A stretch of DNA of 64,000 nucleotides from Saprospiraceae bacterium (GTDB lineage Bacteria; Bacteroidota; Bacteroidia; Chitinophagales; Saprospiraceae), in assembly GCA_020630955.1 (NCBI GenBank), contig JAHDIE010000001.1:126040-190039 (forward strand), in the 5' to 3' direction. This document shows positions 18,027-25,466 of this stretch, piece by piece. The translations under genes and the position numbers were made by a program. The notes under the pieces were generated by a model. That model did no database searches and had not been told where the DNA came from. It saw only the letters and a program-made list of their open reading frames with translations. The stretch's first letter is position 1, and every line of letters starts with the position of its first letter.

Positions 18027-18057
18027 AACCTGTTCTAAAGAGAGCAGGTTTTTTTTT
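18027..18057 (+). terminator. Rho-independent terminator, probably of lspA
   Basis: AACCTGTTCT (18,027-18,036) pairs with AGAGCAGGTT (18,041-18,050) with one G-U pair around an AAAG loop. A run of T residues spans 18,049-18,057. On the other strand it is followed by TTTATTTTTT, so it could work in both directions. Confidence 0.88.
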
Positions 18058-18075
18058 ATACCCATACCTAAGTAA

Positions 18076-18273
18076 TATACTTGTAATTTTAATTGGTGTG
18101 AAAAAAAATTGACCAATTAACGACATTTAAGATAACGAGAGATGAGTCGGAATAGATTTTGTAACTAATGGGATATAATCAATAGTAATATTGATCAAAG
18201 ACATTGGCGAAAGCCGATCATTTCTTACACAGATTATGACTGAGAGCCTATCCATCCGTAGGCTCTTTTTTTT
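18076..18273 (+). ncRNA. Candidate structured small RNA
   Basis: Between two terminators lies a compact array of hairpins with no open frame. Stem A is 18,089-18,097 with 18,112-18,120 (TTAATTGGT/ACCAATTAA). Stem B is 18,178-18,184 with 18,189-18,195 (ATCAATA/TATTGAT, GTAA loop). Stem C is 18,203-18,208 with 18,213-18,218 (ATTGGC/GCCGAT, GAAA tetraloop). The closing terminator stem is 18,244-18,250 with 18,259-18,265. A -7-like TATACTTG (one mismatch to TAnnTTTG) at 18,076-18,083 would place the 5' end at about 18,090, giving an RNA of about 185 nt. I do not recognise 6S, SRP, tmRNA or RNase P signatures. Confidence 0.45.
18244..18273 (+). terminator. Rho-independent terminator in a gene-free region
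   Basis: GAGCCTA (18,244-18,250) and TAGGCTC (18,259-18,265) form a perfect 7-bp stem with an 8-base loop, followed directly by eight T residues. On the minus strand no T-run follows, so it serves a plus-strand transcript; no protein gene lies between it and the previous terminator. Confidence 0.88.
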
Positions 18274-18406
18274 CAATGTTTATAAATTCAATTTATAGCC
18301 ATTCATCCCAATTTCAATGCTCATTTTTGATTGACCTTCGTAAGATCGTATTAAATTGTTATCTTATAAAAGAATATACAAAGTGACACGTTTTAACACC
18401 TTCTTA

Positions 18407-18955
18407 ATGAAAAAATTTCTTTTTATTTTTTCAGTTGTTCTTATTTTTTCTGCTTTTAGCACCACAAATGATAGAGCTACAGAATTTGATGGAATCTGGA
18501 TACATGAGCAATCCAGTGATAAAAACTCAAAATCATATTTAATCATTGAAGGGAGTAAGATTCAATTATATTTAGAGGCTTATTGGAAGGGAGGATATCA
18601 TCAATATTTTCAAGGGAAGCAAATAATCGCAAATGGCTCATTGATCATTCATGTTGATCATTATCTAACTGTATCATCAAATACTCAAAACATTATTAAA
18701 TACAAAAATTGTCCCGAGTATAATTTACAGCGATTAGTGATACATAACAGCAGCATTGAGACTCTTGAATTGGAAATTGTGCCTGGCACAAGTATTTACA
18801 ATTCATTCGGTTTTTTTGAAGATCAGAAAATGACATTTAAGAAATGTTCATCAAAGACATTTCAATCAATCGATCCAATTTTTAGTCGAATCCCTGAAAT
18901 TCTTACCAGCAAATCCACCTTTATCAGAGATTGCTCAAAAGTTAACAAAAATTAA
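18407..18955 (+). CDS. Secreted protein of unknown function
   Basis: I do not recognise the family. The ATG at 18,407 gives a 182-residue protein beginning with a clear signal peptide (MKKFLFIFSVVLIFSAFSTT); a longer frame from a TTG at 18,356 would put 17 polar residues before it, so the ATG is preferred. The mature part starts EFDGIWIHEQ, resembling lipocalin-like 'GxW' beta domains in Bacteroidota, and contains alternating hydrophobic strands and three cysteines (positions about 122, 156 and 177). It is followed after 38 bases by the GNAT gene on the same strand, so co-transcription is possible. Confidence 0.6.
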   Translation: MKKFLFIFSVVLIFSAFSTTNDRATEFDGIWIHEQSSDKNSKSYLIIEGSKIQLYLEAYWKGGYHQYFQGKQIIANGSLIIHVDHYLTVSSNTQNIIKYKNCPEYNLQRLVIHNSSIETLELEIVPGTSIYNSFGFFEDQKMTFKKCSSKTFQSIDPIFSRIPEILTSKSTFIRDCSKVNKN

Positions 18956-18993
18956 TCTTCAAAATTATTTATTTTTTGTGTTCATTTGTGTCC

Positions 18994-19536
18994 ATGGAAC
19001 AGGAAAGTCAATACGATTTTACAAGCGAAAGATTAGGATTTAGGAATTGGAAGGACTCTGATTTGGATAAGATGCTAGAATTAAATCTTGATCCTGAAGT
19101 AATGGAACATTTCCCTTCAACCCAAGATAGAGCAATGACAAAGGCATTCATTAAAAGAATGCAAGATGAATATAAACAATATCGTTTCTGCTATTTTGCA
19201 CTAGAATTAAAGGAAACTCAAGAATTCATAGGGTTTATTGGAATTTCTAATCAAGATTACGGAAAAAAATTAGGAAAGTTTGTGGACATTGGATGGCGAT
19301 TAAAGAAATCTGTCTGGGGCAATGGCTATGCGACAGAAGGTGCTAAAAAATGCATTCAATACGCAAAAGAGCAAATTGGATTAAGTGAAATTTTCTCTGT
19401 GGCCTCTAAAACCAATGTTAATTCAATTGCAGTTATGAAAAAAATAGGGATGAAAGAAGTAACCGAATTTACACATCCTAAATTAATTGACTACCCGCAT
19501 ATTAAACAATGCATGTTATATCAAATTAATTTATAA
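18994..19536 (+). CDS. GNAT N-acetyltransferase (RimJ/RimL type)
   Basis: A 180-residue acetyltransferase of the Acetyltransf_3 (RimJ/RimL) group. It starts TSERLGFRNWKDSD, the typical substrate-side entry, and has DIGWRLKKSVWGNGYATEG with the acetyl-CoA-binding loop (GNGYATE), then TNVNSIAVMKKIGM. The acceptor is unknown; ribosomal-protein or small-amine acetylation are typical for the group. The ATG at 18,994 is chosen over a TTG at 18,976 because the added residues (MCSFVS) are not family-like. It precedes the VOC protein gene by 24 bases, suggesting one transcript. Confidence 0.88.
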   Translation: MEQESQYDFTSERLGFRNWKDSDLDKMLELNLDPEVMEHFPSTQDRAMTKAFIKRMQDEYKQYRFCYFALELKETQEFIGFIGISNQDYGKKLGKFVDIGWRLKKSVWGNGYATEGAKKCIQYAKEQIGLSEIFSVASKTNVNSIAVMKKIGMKEVTEFTHPKLIDYPHIKQCMLYQINL

Positions 19537-19560
19537 TTTCGCCAAATAAAAAAATTCATT

Positions 19561-19974
19561 ATGCAACCTTTCCACATCGCTATACCCGTCCACAATCTTG
19601 CTGAAGCAAGAGCATTTTATAGTAATGTGATGGGTTTTAGAGAAGGTAGATCTGACACGCAGTGGGTTGACTTCAATATGTTCGGTCATCAATTGGTCAT
19701 TCATGAAGTCAATGGGCAAAAACAAAATGTAGACTTTAACCCTGTCGATGATCACTCAGTTCCAATTCCACATTATGGAGTGGTTCTAAAATGGGATGAC
19801 TTTCATGAATTGGTAGAAAAGCTAAAAGTTCATAAAATAAAATTCATGATTGAACCATATATTAGGTTCGAAGGAAAACCAGGAGAACAAGCAACCATGT
19901 TCTTTATGGACCCCTCTGGAAATGCATTAGAATTTAAAGCATTTAAGGATATCTCTCAATTGTTTGCAAAATAG
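19561..19974 (+). CDS. VOC-family (glyoxalase-like) protein
   Basis: A 137-residue vicinal oxygen chelate protein. The first module FHIAIPVHNLAEARAFY and the second (HYGVVLKWDDFHELVEKL, FFMDPSGNALEFKAF) give the paired beta-alpha-beta-beta-beta pattern. Likely metal ligands are His5, a mid-chain His (HQL or HYG) and the Glu in NALEFK. The sequence resembles the 'glyoxalase/dioxygenase-like' proteins with N-terminal MxPFHIAIPV found in many bacteria. The substrate cannot be inferred. It is a cytoplasmic protein without a signal peptide. Confidence 0.88.
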   Translation: MQPFHIAIPVHNLAEARAFYSNVMGFREGRSDTQWVDFNMFGHQLVIHEVNGQKQNVDFNPVDDHSVPIPHYGVVLKWDDFHELVEKLKVHKIKFMIEPYIRFEGKPGEQATMFFMDPSGNALEFKAFKDISQLFAK

Positions 19975-20051
19975 TGCTAACCCTTAGCTCGGATGTTTTT
20001 TACATGTCATCATCATCGTCCTAACTCAAAATAAGGTTGACACTAAAGAAT

Positions 20052-20084
20052 AGAAAAACACGACACAAAATAAATCATGCCGTG
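20052..20084 (-). terminator. Possible terminator of the GIN/GntR/ABC operon
   Basis: On the minus strand CACGGCA (20,084-20,078) pairs with TGTCGTG (20,065-20,059) through six Watson-Crick pairs and one G-U pair, and is followed by TTTTTC. It lies 22 bases beyond the stop codon of the GIN-domain gene. Confidence 0.55.
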
Positions 20085-20105
20085 CTAATGTAAAAACCGT
20101 AGTAT

Positions 20106-20876
20106 TTAGTTACGGATCGTGAATCTTCCGTTGCCGCTGGTCGATACAGACTGCGATCCCATTACTTTATTTATTCTTATTTTAGCGTTTCCACTAGCAT
20201 GTCCGTCAATAGCTTGTACTTCATCTCCGTAAAACCTGGAGTTTCCATTAGCGTTTAATTCTACAAATCCAAGATTACAATGCTCAAAATTTAATTTCTT
20301 ATTTCCATTAATCTTTGCTTTCATATCACCAACATCACCCTTGATTGAAACATTACCATTTCCATTGGCATCAATATTCAAATTATCAGTGTCTAGCTCC
20401 ATAAAGCATTTACCATTTCCATCGATGTCCATGTCAATTTCATTGTTACTAAGTAAGTCAGAAGCCGTTACACTTGCATTCCCATTAATTTTAAGATTCA
20501 ATGATTTTAGATTTTTAACACCTACCGTTACATAAACATTATTTTCCCAATGATAATTATTTGGGACACCTCCTGTTAGAATTCTAAATTGATCATCATT
20601 TACAACTTTTAAATAAGAAATAAATGTAGAATCACCTTTGATGATTACCTCAGTACTATTTGGATCAATTTCCCATACAAAATTGTCTCCCATTTCAATG
20701 CTATCTAAATCTAAATTTTGAAGCAAAACCTTCTCTATTACATTTTCTTCACCATAATAATGGTTATTTATATTGTTGCCTATAACCATGTGTGATTTAG
20801 CATATACCATTAATGAGGCAGCTGAAAAAAAGATAGCTAAGAATAATACGAGTAATAATTTATTTGATGTTTTCAT
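20106..20876 (-). CDS. GIN-domain (DUF2807) secreted protein
   Basis: A 256-residue protein with signal peptide (ends MVYAKS) and a DUF2807 'head GIN' domain: a right-handed beta-helix built of repeats in which N/G-rich turns recur (KINGNASV, DIDGNGKC, DANGNGNV, KINGNKKL, NANGNSRF, TSGNGRFT). Such proteins are frequent in Bacteroidota and are presumed periplasmic or outer-membrane-associated, with adhesin-like folds; the function is unknown. It is the last gene of the ATPase-permease-GntR operon (21 bases after GntR), which suggests a role in the same envelope-related response. Confidence 0.87.
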   Translation of the reverse strand: MKTSNKLLLVLFLAIFFSAASLMVYAKSHMVIGNNINNHYYGEENVIEKVLLQNLDLDSIEMGDNFVWEIDPNSTEVIIKGDSTFISYLKVVNDDQFRILTGGVPNNYHWENNVYVTVGVKNLKSLNLKINGNASVTASDLLSNNEIDMDIDGNGKCFMELDTDNLNIDANGNGNVSIKGDVGDMKAKINGNKKLNFEHCNLGFVELNANGNSRFYGDEVQAIDGHASGNAKIRINKVMGSQSVSTSGNGRFTIRN

Positions 20877-20897
20877 TTTAATAATTTTAAATGTTAT

Positions 20898-21275
20898 TTA
20901 GGACTTAGAAAGCCCGTTTGAATTAAGGGATTTATAAATACCTTCAAGCTCATCAAATTCAATTTGTAATAAATCCATTTTTTTAAATACTTCAGGAAGT
21001 TCATTTTTAATAAATTCCTGTTTCTGCATTTTTTTAATGCTTTCCGGAGCACCAGGTGATACAAAGTACCCTATCCCTCTTTTGTTATAAATAATCCCCA
21101 TTTCTTGAAGATGACTATAAGTCCTCATGACTGTATTGGGGTTTACCTCAATACTTGCTGCAAGCTCCCTTACAGAAGATATTTTCTCTTCCTGTGGCCA
21201 TTTGTGAGTTATTATATTCTCACAAATGAAATCAGCTATTTGCAAGTAGATCGTTTGATTCTTTTTAAATTCCAT
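20898..21275 (-). CDS. GntR-family regulator (YtrA type)
   Basis: A 125-residue YtrA-like GntR regulator. A winged helix occupies residues about 10-75 (IYLQIADFICENI, VRELAASIEVNPNTVMRTYS, then GIIYNKRGIGYFV); only a short ~45-residue helical tail follows instead of a large ligand domain, as in the YtrA subfamily. It overlaps the permease stop codon by one base, so the two are translationally coupled. The family usually represses its own ABC operon; an inverted repeat at 22,882-22,911, overlapping the operon promoter, is the likely operator. Confidence 0.93.
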   Translation of the reverse strand: MEFKKNQTIYLQIADFICENIITHKWPQEEKISSVRELAASIEVNPNTVMRTYSHLQEMGIIYNKRGIGYFVSPGAPESIKKMQKQEFIKNELPEVFKKMDLLQIEFDELEGIYKSLNSNGLSKS

Positions 21276-22030
21276 TATGCTTCCTTTTCTTTCATTTTAA
21301 AATAGCTCACGACCCATAAATATGGTGCTACGAAAAATTTGATAAGAAATTCGCCTACTGGTTGTACTTTATGCTTAAAAAACGCCTGACCTTCTGCATT
21401 CATGCTTACGTATTCAGATGGACCAGCTCTAAAAGATCCCTCAAAAAGATCATTAAATATCAACCAAAATAATCCTGCCATTATTCCAGCAAAAGCCAAA
21501 GTGGCTACCAATCCAAATATGGTTCCTTTAAATGCAACCAAATTATTAAACCAAATCGCATAAATAAACATACTTGCATGCAGCAACACAAAGCCTAAGG
21601 ATATATAGAATAATTCATCTCCATGAAAATGATCCCAAAGATTTGATTCGCCACTTACTACCATACTGGATGTTATCCATACGGAAAGTACAATAAACAT
21701 TGGAAACAAAAATAAACTATACAACCACCTGCTGGCCCACTTCTCAAGATTGCTTGCAGGCAAACTTAAAAACTGAACTCTCCCTGCTGGAGTTTTAAAT
21801 TCTCTGAATATGACACTTGTAAAGGATAAACCAAGTACAAATAAAAATCCCAAATAAACTGGCTTCCAAAATGAAGCATGCCTAAAATCTTCGCTACCAG
21901 TAATCCTCGCAAAAAGAATAATAAATACTAAAAATCCAATTGTACTTACCATTGCATAAAACAAGGCCTTCTTATGTGTAATAAAATCTCTCTTAATAAG
22001 ATTCCCAAATCTTGTTATATTAAAATTCAT
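21275..22030 (-). CDS. ABC transporter membrane subunit (ABC-2-like)
   Basis: A 251-residue protein with about six transmembrane helices and no other recognisable motif. It lies 11 bases after an ABC ATPase gene and overlaps the GntR gene by one base. Position and topology identify it as the permease of the system. The N-terminal NLIKRDFITHKKALFYAMV resembles the entry into ABC-2 type permeases. The extracytoplasmic loops are short. What is moved is not clear; YtrA-linked exporters are often induced by cell-envelope antibiotics, which is family knowledge rather than evidence here. Confidence 0.75.
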   Translation of the reverse strand: MNFNITRFGNLIKRDFITHKKALFYAMVSTIGFLVFIILFARITGSEDFRHASFWKPVYLGFLFVLGLSFTSVIFREFKTPAGRVQFLSLPASNLEKWASRWLYSLFLFPMFIVLSVWITSSMVVSGESNLWDHFHGDELFYISLGFVLLHASMFIYAIWFNNLVAFKGTIFGLVATLAFAGIMAGLFWLIFNDLFEGSFRAGPSEYVSMNAEGQAFFKHKVQPVGEFLIKFFVAPYLWVVSYFKMKEKEA

Positions 22031-22041
22031 ATCTATTGGCT

Positions 22042-22872
22042 TTAAAAGTATTGATTAAATGAAGTTTTGTTTTGGATGATTGCATTAAATAACACCTCCA
22101 ATTCTACTTCTGATGGCTCATTATTTGGATTGGTCCTAATATGAATATATCCTCCGGGAACCATCTCAGAATAAATGACATCAGCGTCATTTCCATCGGA
22201 TAATGATTTTGAAAACAATAGTTTTTCTTCAAGTTCAAAAACATCTTTATGAAAAAGTATTTTACCGTCCTCTATGATAATAATCGATTCAATCAATTGA
22301 TTAAGATCTCTGATTTGGTGAGTTGAAATGATGACAATTTGATCTTCTTGAAAACCAGAAAGTAAAGCCTTTCTGAATTGACTCTTAGAAGGAATGTCCA
22401 GACCATTGGTAGGCTCATCCAACAATAAATATTTAACATTGGTCGCAATGGCAAATGAAATTATCACTTTCTTTCTTTGCCCGTATGACAAATGCTCCAA
22501 ATTTGAATCCCTGTCAATCTCAAAAATTTCTAAAAATGAGAAAAATTTCTTTTGGTCAAACTTTGGATACAACGGTCCATTGGCAGATACGAAATCTTTG
22601 ATAGAATTTGCAGGTGTTTCGTAATTCTCCGATAAAAAAAATATCTCACTCAAGATATTAGGGTCTCTGTCAGAGGAAGCTACTCCATTGACCATACAAT
22701 TACCCTTTTTAGCGAAAATTGCACCTACAATCAATTTTAAAAGACTCGACTTACCTGTGCCGTTTTTACCAAGCAATCCATATACTTTACCTGGTTTTAG
22801 TTCTAAATCCAGATCAGCAAACAAGGATTTCTTAGCAGAGTAGGAAAAATGAAGTTTCTCTAAGTTAATCAT
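22042..22872 (-). CDS. ABC transporter ATP-binding protein
   Basis: A 276-residue ABC ATPase. Walker A is GKNGTGKS at residues 35-42, the signature is LSYGQ at 128-132, Walker B is LLLDEP (Asp152, Glu153) and the switch His is His185 in STHQ. The C-terminal ~70 residues after the ATPase core carry a beta-rich extension ending near PGGYIHIRTN. As the first gene of a four-gene operon (ATPase, permease, GntR, GIN protein) it would energise the adjacent membrane subunit. The ATG is 10 bases from the edge of the predicted operator. Confidence 0.95.
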   Translation of the reverse strand: MINLEKLHFSYSAKKSLFADLDLELKPGKVYGLLGKNGTGKSSLLKLIVGAIFAKKGNCMVNGVASSDRDPNILSEIFFLSENYETPANSIKDFVSANGPLYPKFDQKKFFSFLEIFEIDRDSNLEHLSYGQRKKVIISFAIATNVKYLLLDEPTNGLDIPSKSQFRKALLSGFQEDQIVIISTHQIRDLNQLIESIIIIEDGKILFHKDVFELEEKLLFSKSLSDGNDADVIYSEMVPGGYIHIRTNPNNEPSEVELEVLFNAIIQNKTSFNQYF

Positions 22873-22881
22873 GGCTATTTG

Positions 22882-22911
22882 TTTAGTGTATTAGTATAAT
22901 AGTACACCAAA
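22882..22911 (-). promoter_or_regulatory. Probable GntR/YtrA operator
   Basis: An interrupted palindrome: TTTAGTGTA (22,882-22,890), a 12-base spacer, and TACACCAAA (22,903-22,911), with 8 of 9 arm positions complementary. The arms AGTGTA/TACAC resemble YtrA-family boxes of the AGTGTA-N-TACACT type. It lies just upstream of the ATPase start and overlaps the -7 element and expected transcription start, as expected for an autorepressor site. Confidence 0.6.
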
Positions 22912-22938
22912 CATATGATACATTATTTTACAAAACAA
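22908..22938 (-). promoter_or_regulatory. Promoter of the ABC/GntR operon
   Basis: On the minus strand TTG (22,938-22,936) is followed after exactly 20 bases by TATGTTTG (22,915-22,908), the Bacteroidota -33/-7 arrangement. The predicted start falls inside the palindrome and gives a leader of about 30 bases. Confidence 0.6.
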
Positions 22939-23107
22939 GTTTTTTCATAAAAAAATGTGAATTTTGAGCAAAAAACCTGTGTTTATTACACTCAACAGCC
23001 ATCCTGGCTGACAATTGATCAATGATTAAAAACACAAACGTAGACCCGTAATCGGACTTTATCTTCCAGAATGATCGACCATTTGGCCCTAAGTCCCTCA
23101 ACTACTT

Positions 23108-23836
23108 TTACAATCTTCGAACCCAAATATTTCTAAAACTAACTGGATTTCCATGATCCTGGAGCACAATGGAAGCATCACCATGCATAATATTCTTTGG
23201 AATACCTATATATTCTGTACTACCATAGAGTTCTACATGATTTTGGACCAAGACACCATTATGGAGAACGGTTACATATCCTGAAGAAATCTTAAGACTA
23301 TCTTGGTTAAATCTTGGTGCCGTAAAAATGATATCATAACTCTGCCATTCCCCTGGTGGCTGACAAGCGTTTACCAAAGGGATATGTTGTTTATAGATGG
23401 ATGCGGCTTGGCCATTTGAGTAGGTACGATTTTTATAATTATCCAAAATCTGGACCTCGTATCTTTCTTGAAGGAAAACTCCACTGTTACCTCTACCCTG
23501 GGATTCACCATTGACTTCATGAGGAGCTCTCCATTCAATATGCAATTGACAGCTTCCAAATTTTTCTTTTGTTTTAATATCTCCAGTTCCTGCAACTACA
23601 GTCATATGCTTATCTTGAATGCTCCATTGAGCTTCCTCACCATTCCACCTATTCTCCCATTGAGAAAGATCCTTACCATCAAATAACACAATAGCATCGG
23701 ATGGAATTTTTGCCTGCTGATCAACTTCCACTACCCTTGGTGCAGGACTCCAGATCTCTGTGGCCTCCGGTTTTAATATTTGCCCGTGAGCAAAAAGAAA
23801 TAAAAAGCAAAAGCAATTGAGAAATAATATGCGCAT
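23108..23836 (-). CDS. Secreted DUF1080 (3-keto-disaccharide hydrolase-type) protein
   Basis: A 242-residue secreted DUF1080 protein, signal peptide 1-19 (ends FAHGQ). Family blocks are present: IVLFDGKDLSQW near residue 50, GRGNSGVFLQERYEVQILD in the middle and FRNIWVRRL at the end, giving a concanavalin-like jelly roll. Members of the family have been assigned as 3-keto-glycoside hydrolases and are abundant in Planctomycetes and Bacteroidota; the substrate here is unknown. It stands alone, divergent from the M28 peptidase gene across 45 bases. Confidence 0.9.
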   Translation of the reverse strand: MRILFLNCFCFLFLFAHGQILKPEATEIWSPAPRVVEVDQQAKIPSDAIVLFDGKDLSQWENRWNGEEAQWSIQDKHMTVVAGTGDIKTKEKFGSCQLHIEWRAPHEVNGESQGRGNSGVFLQERYEVQILDNYKNRTYSNGQAASIYKQHIPLVNACQPPGEWQSYDIIFTAPRFNQDSLKISSGYVTVLHNGVLVQNHVELYGSTEYIGIPKNIMHGDASIVLQDHGNPVSFRNIWVRRL

Positions 23837-23881
23837 TTTAATGACTTTGGTTAAATTACAATATCATACAAGATAACGATT

Positions 23882-25243
23882 ATGAAATATTTCATTTGCA
23901 GCTTTTTATCATTTAGCCTTTTTACCGGCTACAGTCAAGATCCACCACCACAAATTGACACAAAGCTGTATGATATAATTGAAAACGTATCTGCAGAACG
24001 TATTCAAAAAGATATTGAAAAGCTCGTTTCATTCGGAACTAGACACACCCTGTCTGACACCCTTTCTGACACCAGAGGTATAGGGGCTGCCCGTAGATGG
24101 ATCAAAGCTGAATTTGAATCCATTTCCAAAGATTGCAATGATTGTCTGGAAGTTTCATTCCATAAAGGCTTGGTAAAAGCAGGTGAATCGAAAAGAATTC
24201 CTAACGATACATGGATTGTAAACACCTTGGCTATCAAACGCGGCACACAATATCCAAACAGATTCATCATCATGTCTGGGGATATTGACTCCAGAGTTAG
24301 TGATCCATTAGATGGAACAAGTGACAGCCCAGGCGCCAATGATAATGCATCTGGAATGGCGGGTGTTATCGAAGCTGCACGGGTACTTTCTAAATATGAT
24401 TTCCCAACCAGTATCATTTTCTTGGGATTATCCGGCGAAGAGCAAGGCCTCTTCGGTGGAAAATTACTTGCAGCAGAAATGAAAGAAAAAGGATGGGACA
24501 TTATTGGTATCATTAATAATGATATGATTGGCAACATCAAAGGTATAGATGGTGTTGTTGACAATACAAGTTTCAGAGTTTTTTCTGAACCAATACCACC
24601 AAATCCAAATGAACAGCAACTTATTTGGAATAGATTTTATGGAGGCGAAGTTGACGGTCCTTCCAGACAGCTTGCAAGGTATATCGACAAAATGACCGAC
24701 AGTTACATGACCAATCTTGATGCTGTAATGATTTATAGACTCGACCGGTTTGGACGAGGAGGACACCATAGACCTTTCAATGACGCAGGATTTCCTGGTG
24801 TTAGAATTATGGAAACACATGAAAATTATGACATGCAACATCAGGACATTAGAATAGAAAATGGAATAGCATATGGTGATGTGATAGAAGGGGTAAACTT
24901 TGATTATGCAGCTAAGCTCACTTCCGTAAATGCCATCTGTTTGGCTGCAATAGCTTGGGCTCCTAAAGCACCTGAGTTTGTTATGATTGGTGGAGCTGTA
25001 AAACCTTCGACAAGATTAAAATGGGATCCTGTAAATGATCCAAATATTGCAGGCTATAAAATATACTGGCGAAATACCACCTCAGCTCAATGGGAATACT
25101 CTAAATGGGTTGGAAAAGAAACGGACGTTACACTTAAAAATATTGTAATCGATAATTACCTTTTTGGAGTTGCATCGGTTGGACTTGATGGAAATGAAAG
25201 CTTAGTAGTCTATCCAAAAACTTTAATTCCAAGAAGAAATTAA
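23882..25243 (+). CDS. Secreted M28-family metallopeptidase
   Basis: A 453-residue protein with signal peptide (ends TGYSQ), an M28 Zn-peptidase domain and a C-terminal fibronectin III-like domain (about residues 365-453). The zinc and catalytic positions visible are Asp154 in GANDNASG, Glu186/Glu187 in SGEEQGLFGG, Asp214 in NNDMIGN and a His in the YDMQHQD region (His320). The first zinc-binding position, usually His in SGHYDS, is Asp134 in MSGDIDSR. RHTLSDT...GIGAARRWI is typical of the subfamily. It is probably an aminopeptidase or dipeptidase acting outside the cytoplasm. Its stop directly abuts the S4-domain gene. Confidence 0.9.
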   Translation: MKYFICSFLSFSLFTGYSQDPPPQIDTKLYDIIENVSAERIQKDIEKLVSFGTRHTLSDTLSDTRGIGAARRWIKAEFESISKDCNDCLEVSFHKGLVKAGESKRIPNDTWIVNTLAIKRGTQYPNRFIIMSGDIDSRVSDPLDGTSDSPGANDNASGMAGVIEAARVLSKYDFPTSIIFLGLSGEEQGLFGGKLLAAEMKEKGWDIIGIINNDMIGNIKGIDGVVDNTSFRVFSEPIPPNPNEQQLIWNRFYGGEVDGPSRQLARYIDKMTDSYMTNLDAVMIYRLDRFGRGGHHRPFNDAGFPGVRIMETHENYDMQHQDIRIENGIAYGDVIEGVNFDYAAKLTSVNAICLAAIAWAPKAPEFVMIGGAVKPSTRLKWDPVNDPNIAGYKIYWRNTTSAQWEYSKWVGKETDVTLKNIVIDNYLFGVASVGLDGNESLVVYPKTLIPRRN

Positions 25244-25465
25244 ATGGAAGAAAAAACCATAAAATTTGAACTTAGAAACCAGGACTATATCCAATTAAAT
25301 AATTTATTAAAATATTTGGATTTGGTAAACTCAGGAGGAGAAGCAAAAATTCGTATTCAAAATGAAGAAGTGATAGTGGATGGCCAGATAGAACTGAGAG
25401 TAAGAAACAAGCTGAGAAAAGGTGCTATCATAGAGTTTGATGGCATGATCATTCATATCATTTAA
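25244..25465 (+). CDS. S4-domain RNA-binding protein (YaaA/YbcJ-like)
   Basis: A 73-residue S4-domain protein. LNNLLKYLDLVNSGGEAKIR and IRIQNEEVIVDGQIELRVRN give the S4 alpha-L pattern, ending KLRKGAIIEFDGMII. It matches small stand-alone S4 proteins (YaaA/YbcJ type) that bind structured RNA, often rRNA. The ATG follows the peptidase stop TAA without any gap, and the next gene starts 2 bases after it, so the three genes form one transcript despite having no evident functional link. Confidence 0.9.
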   Translation: MEEKTIKFELRNQDYIQLNNLLKYLDLVNSGGEAKIRIQNEEVIVDGQIELRVRNKLRKGAIIEFDGMIIHII

Positions 25466-25466
25466 T

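Noticed and set aside
18058..18273. Possible tmRNA, 6S RNA, SRP RNA or RNase P RNA
   Set aside because: None of the diagnostic sequence blocks of these RNAs was recognised, so only a generic structured-RNA candidate is claimed.
22996..23010. Perfect CAGCCA-TCC-TGGCTG inverted repeat
   Set aside because: No T-run follows on either strand and it lies far from both gene starts; too short to call a terminator or operator.
24004..24564. Long minus-strand frame of 186 codons inside the M28 gene
   Set aside because: It is the shadow of a well-supported coding region, with no start context or domain of its own.
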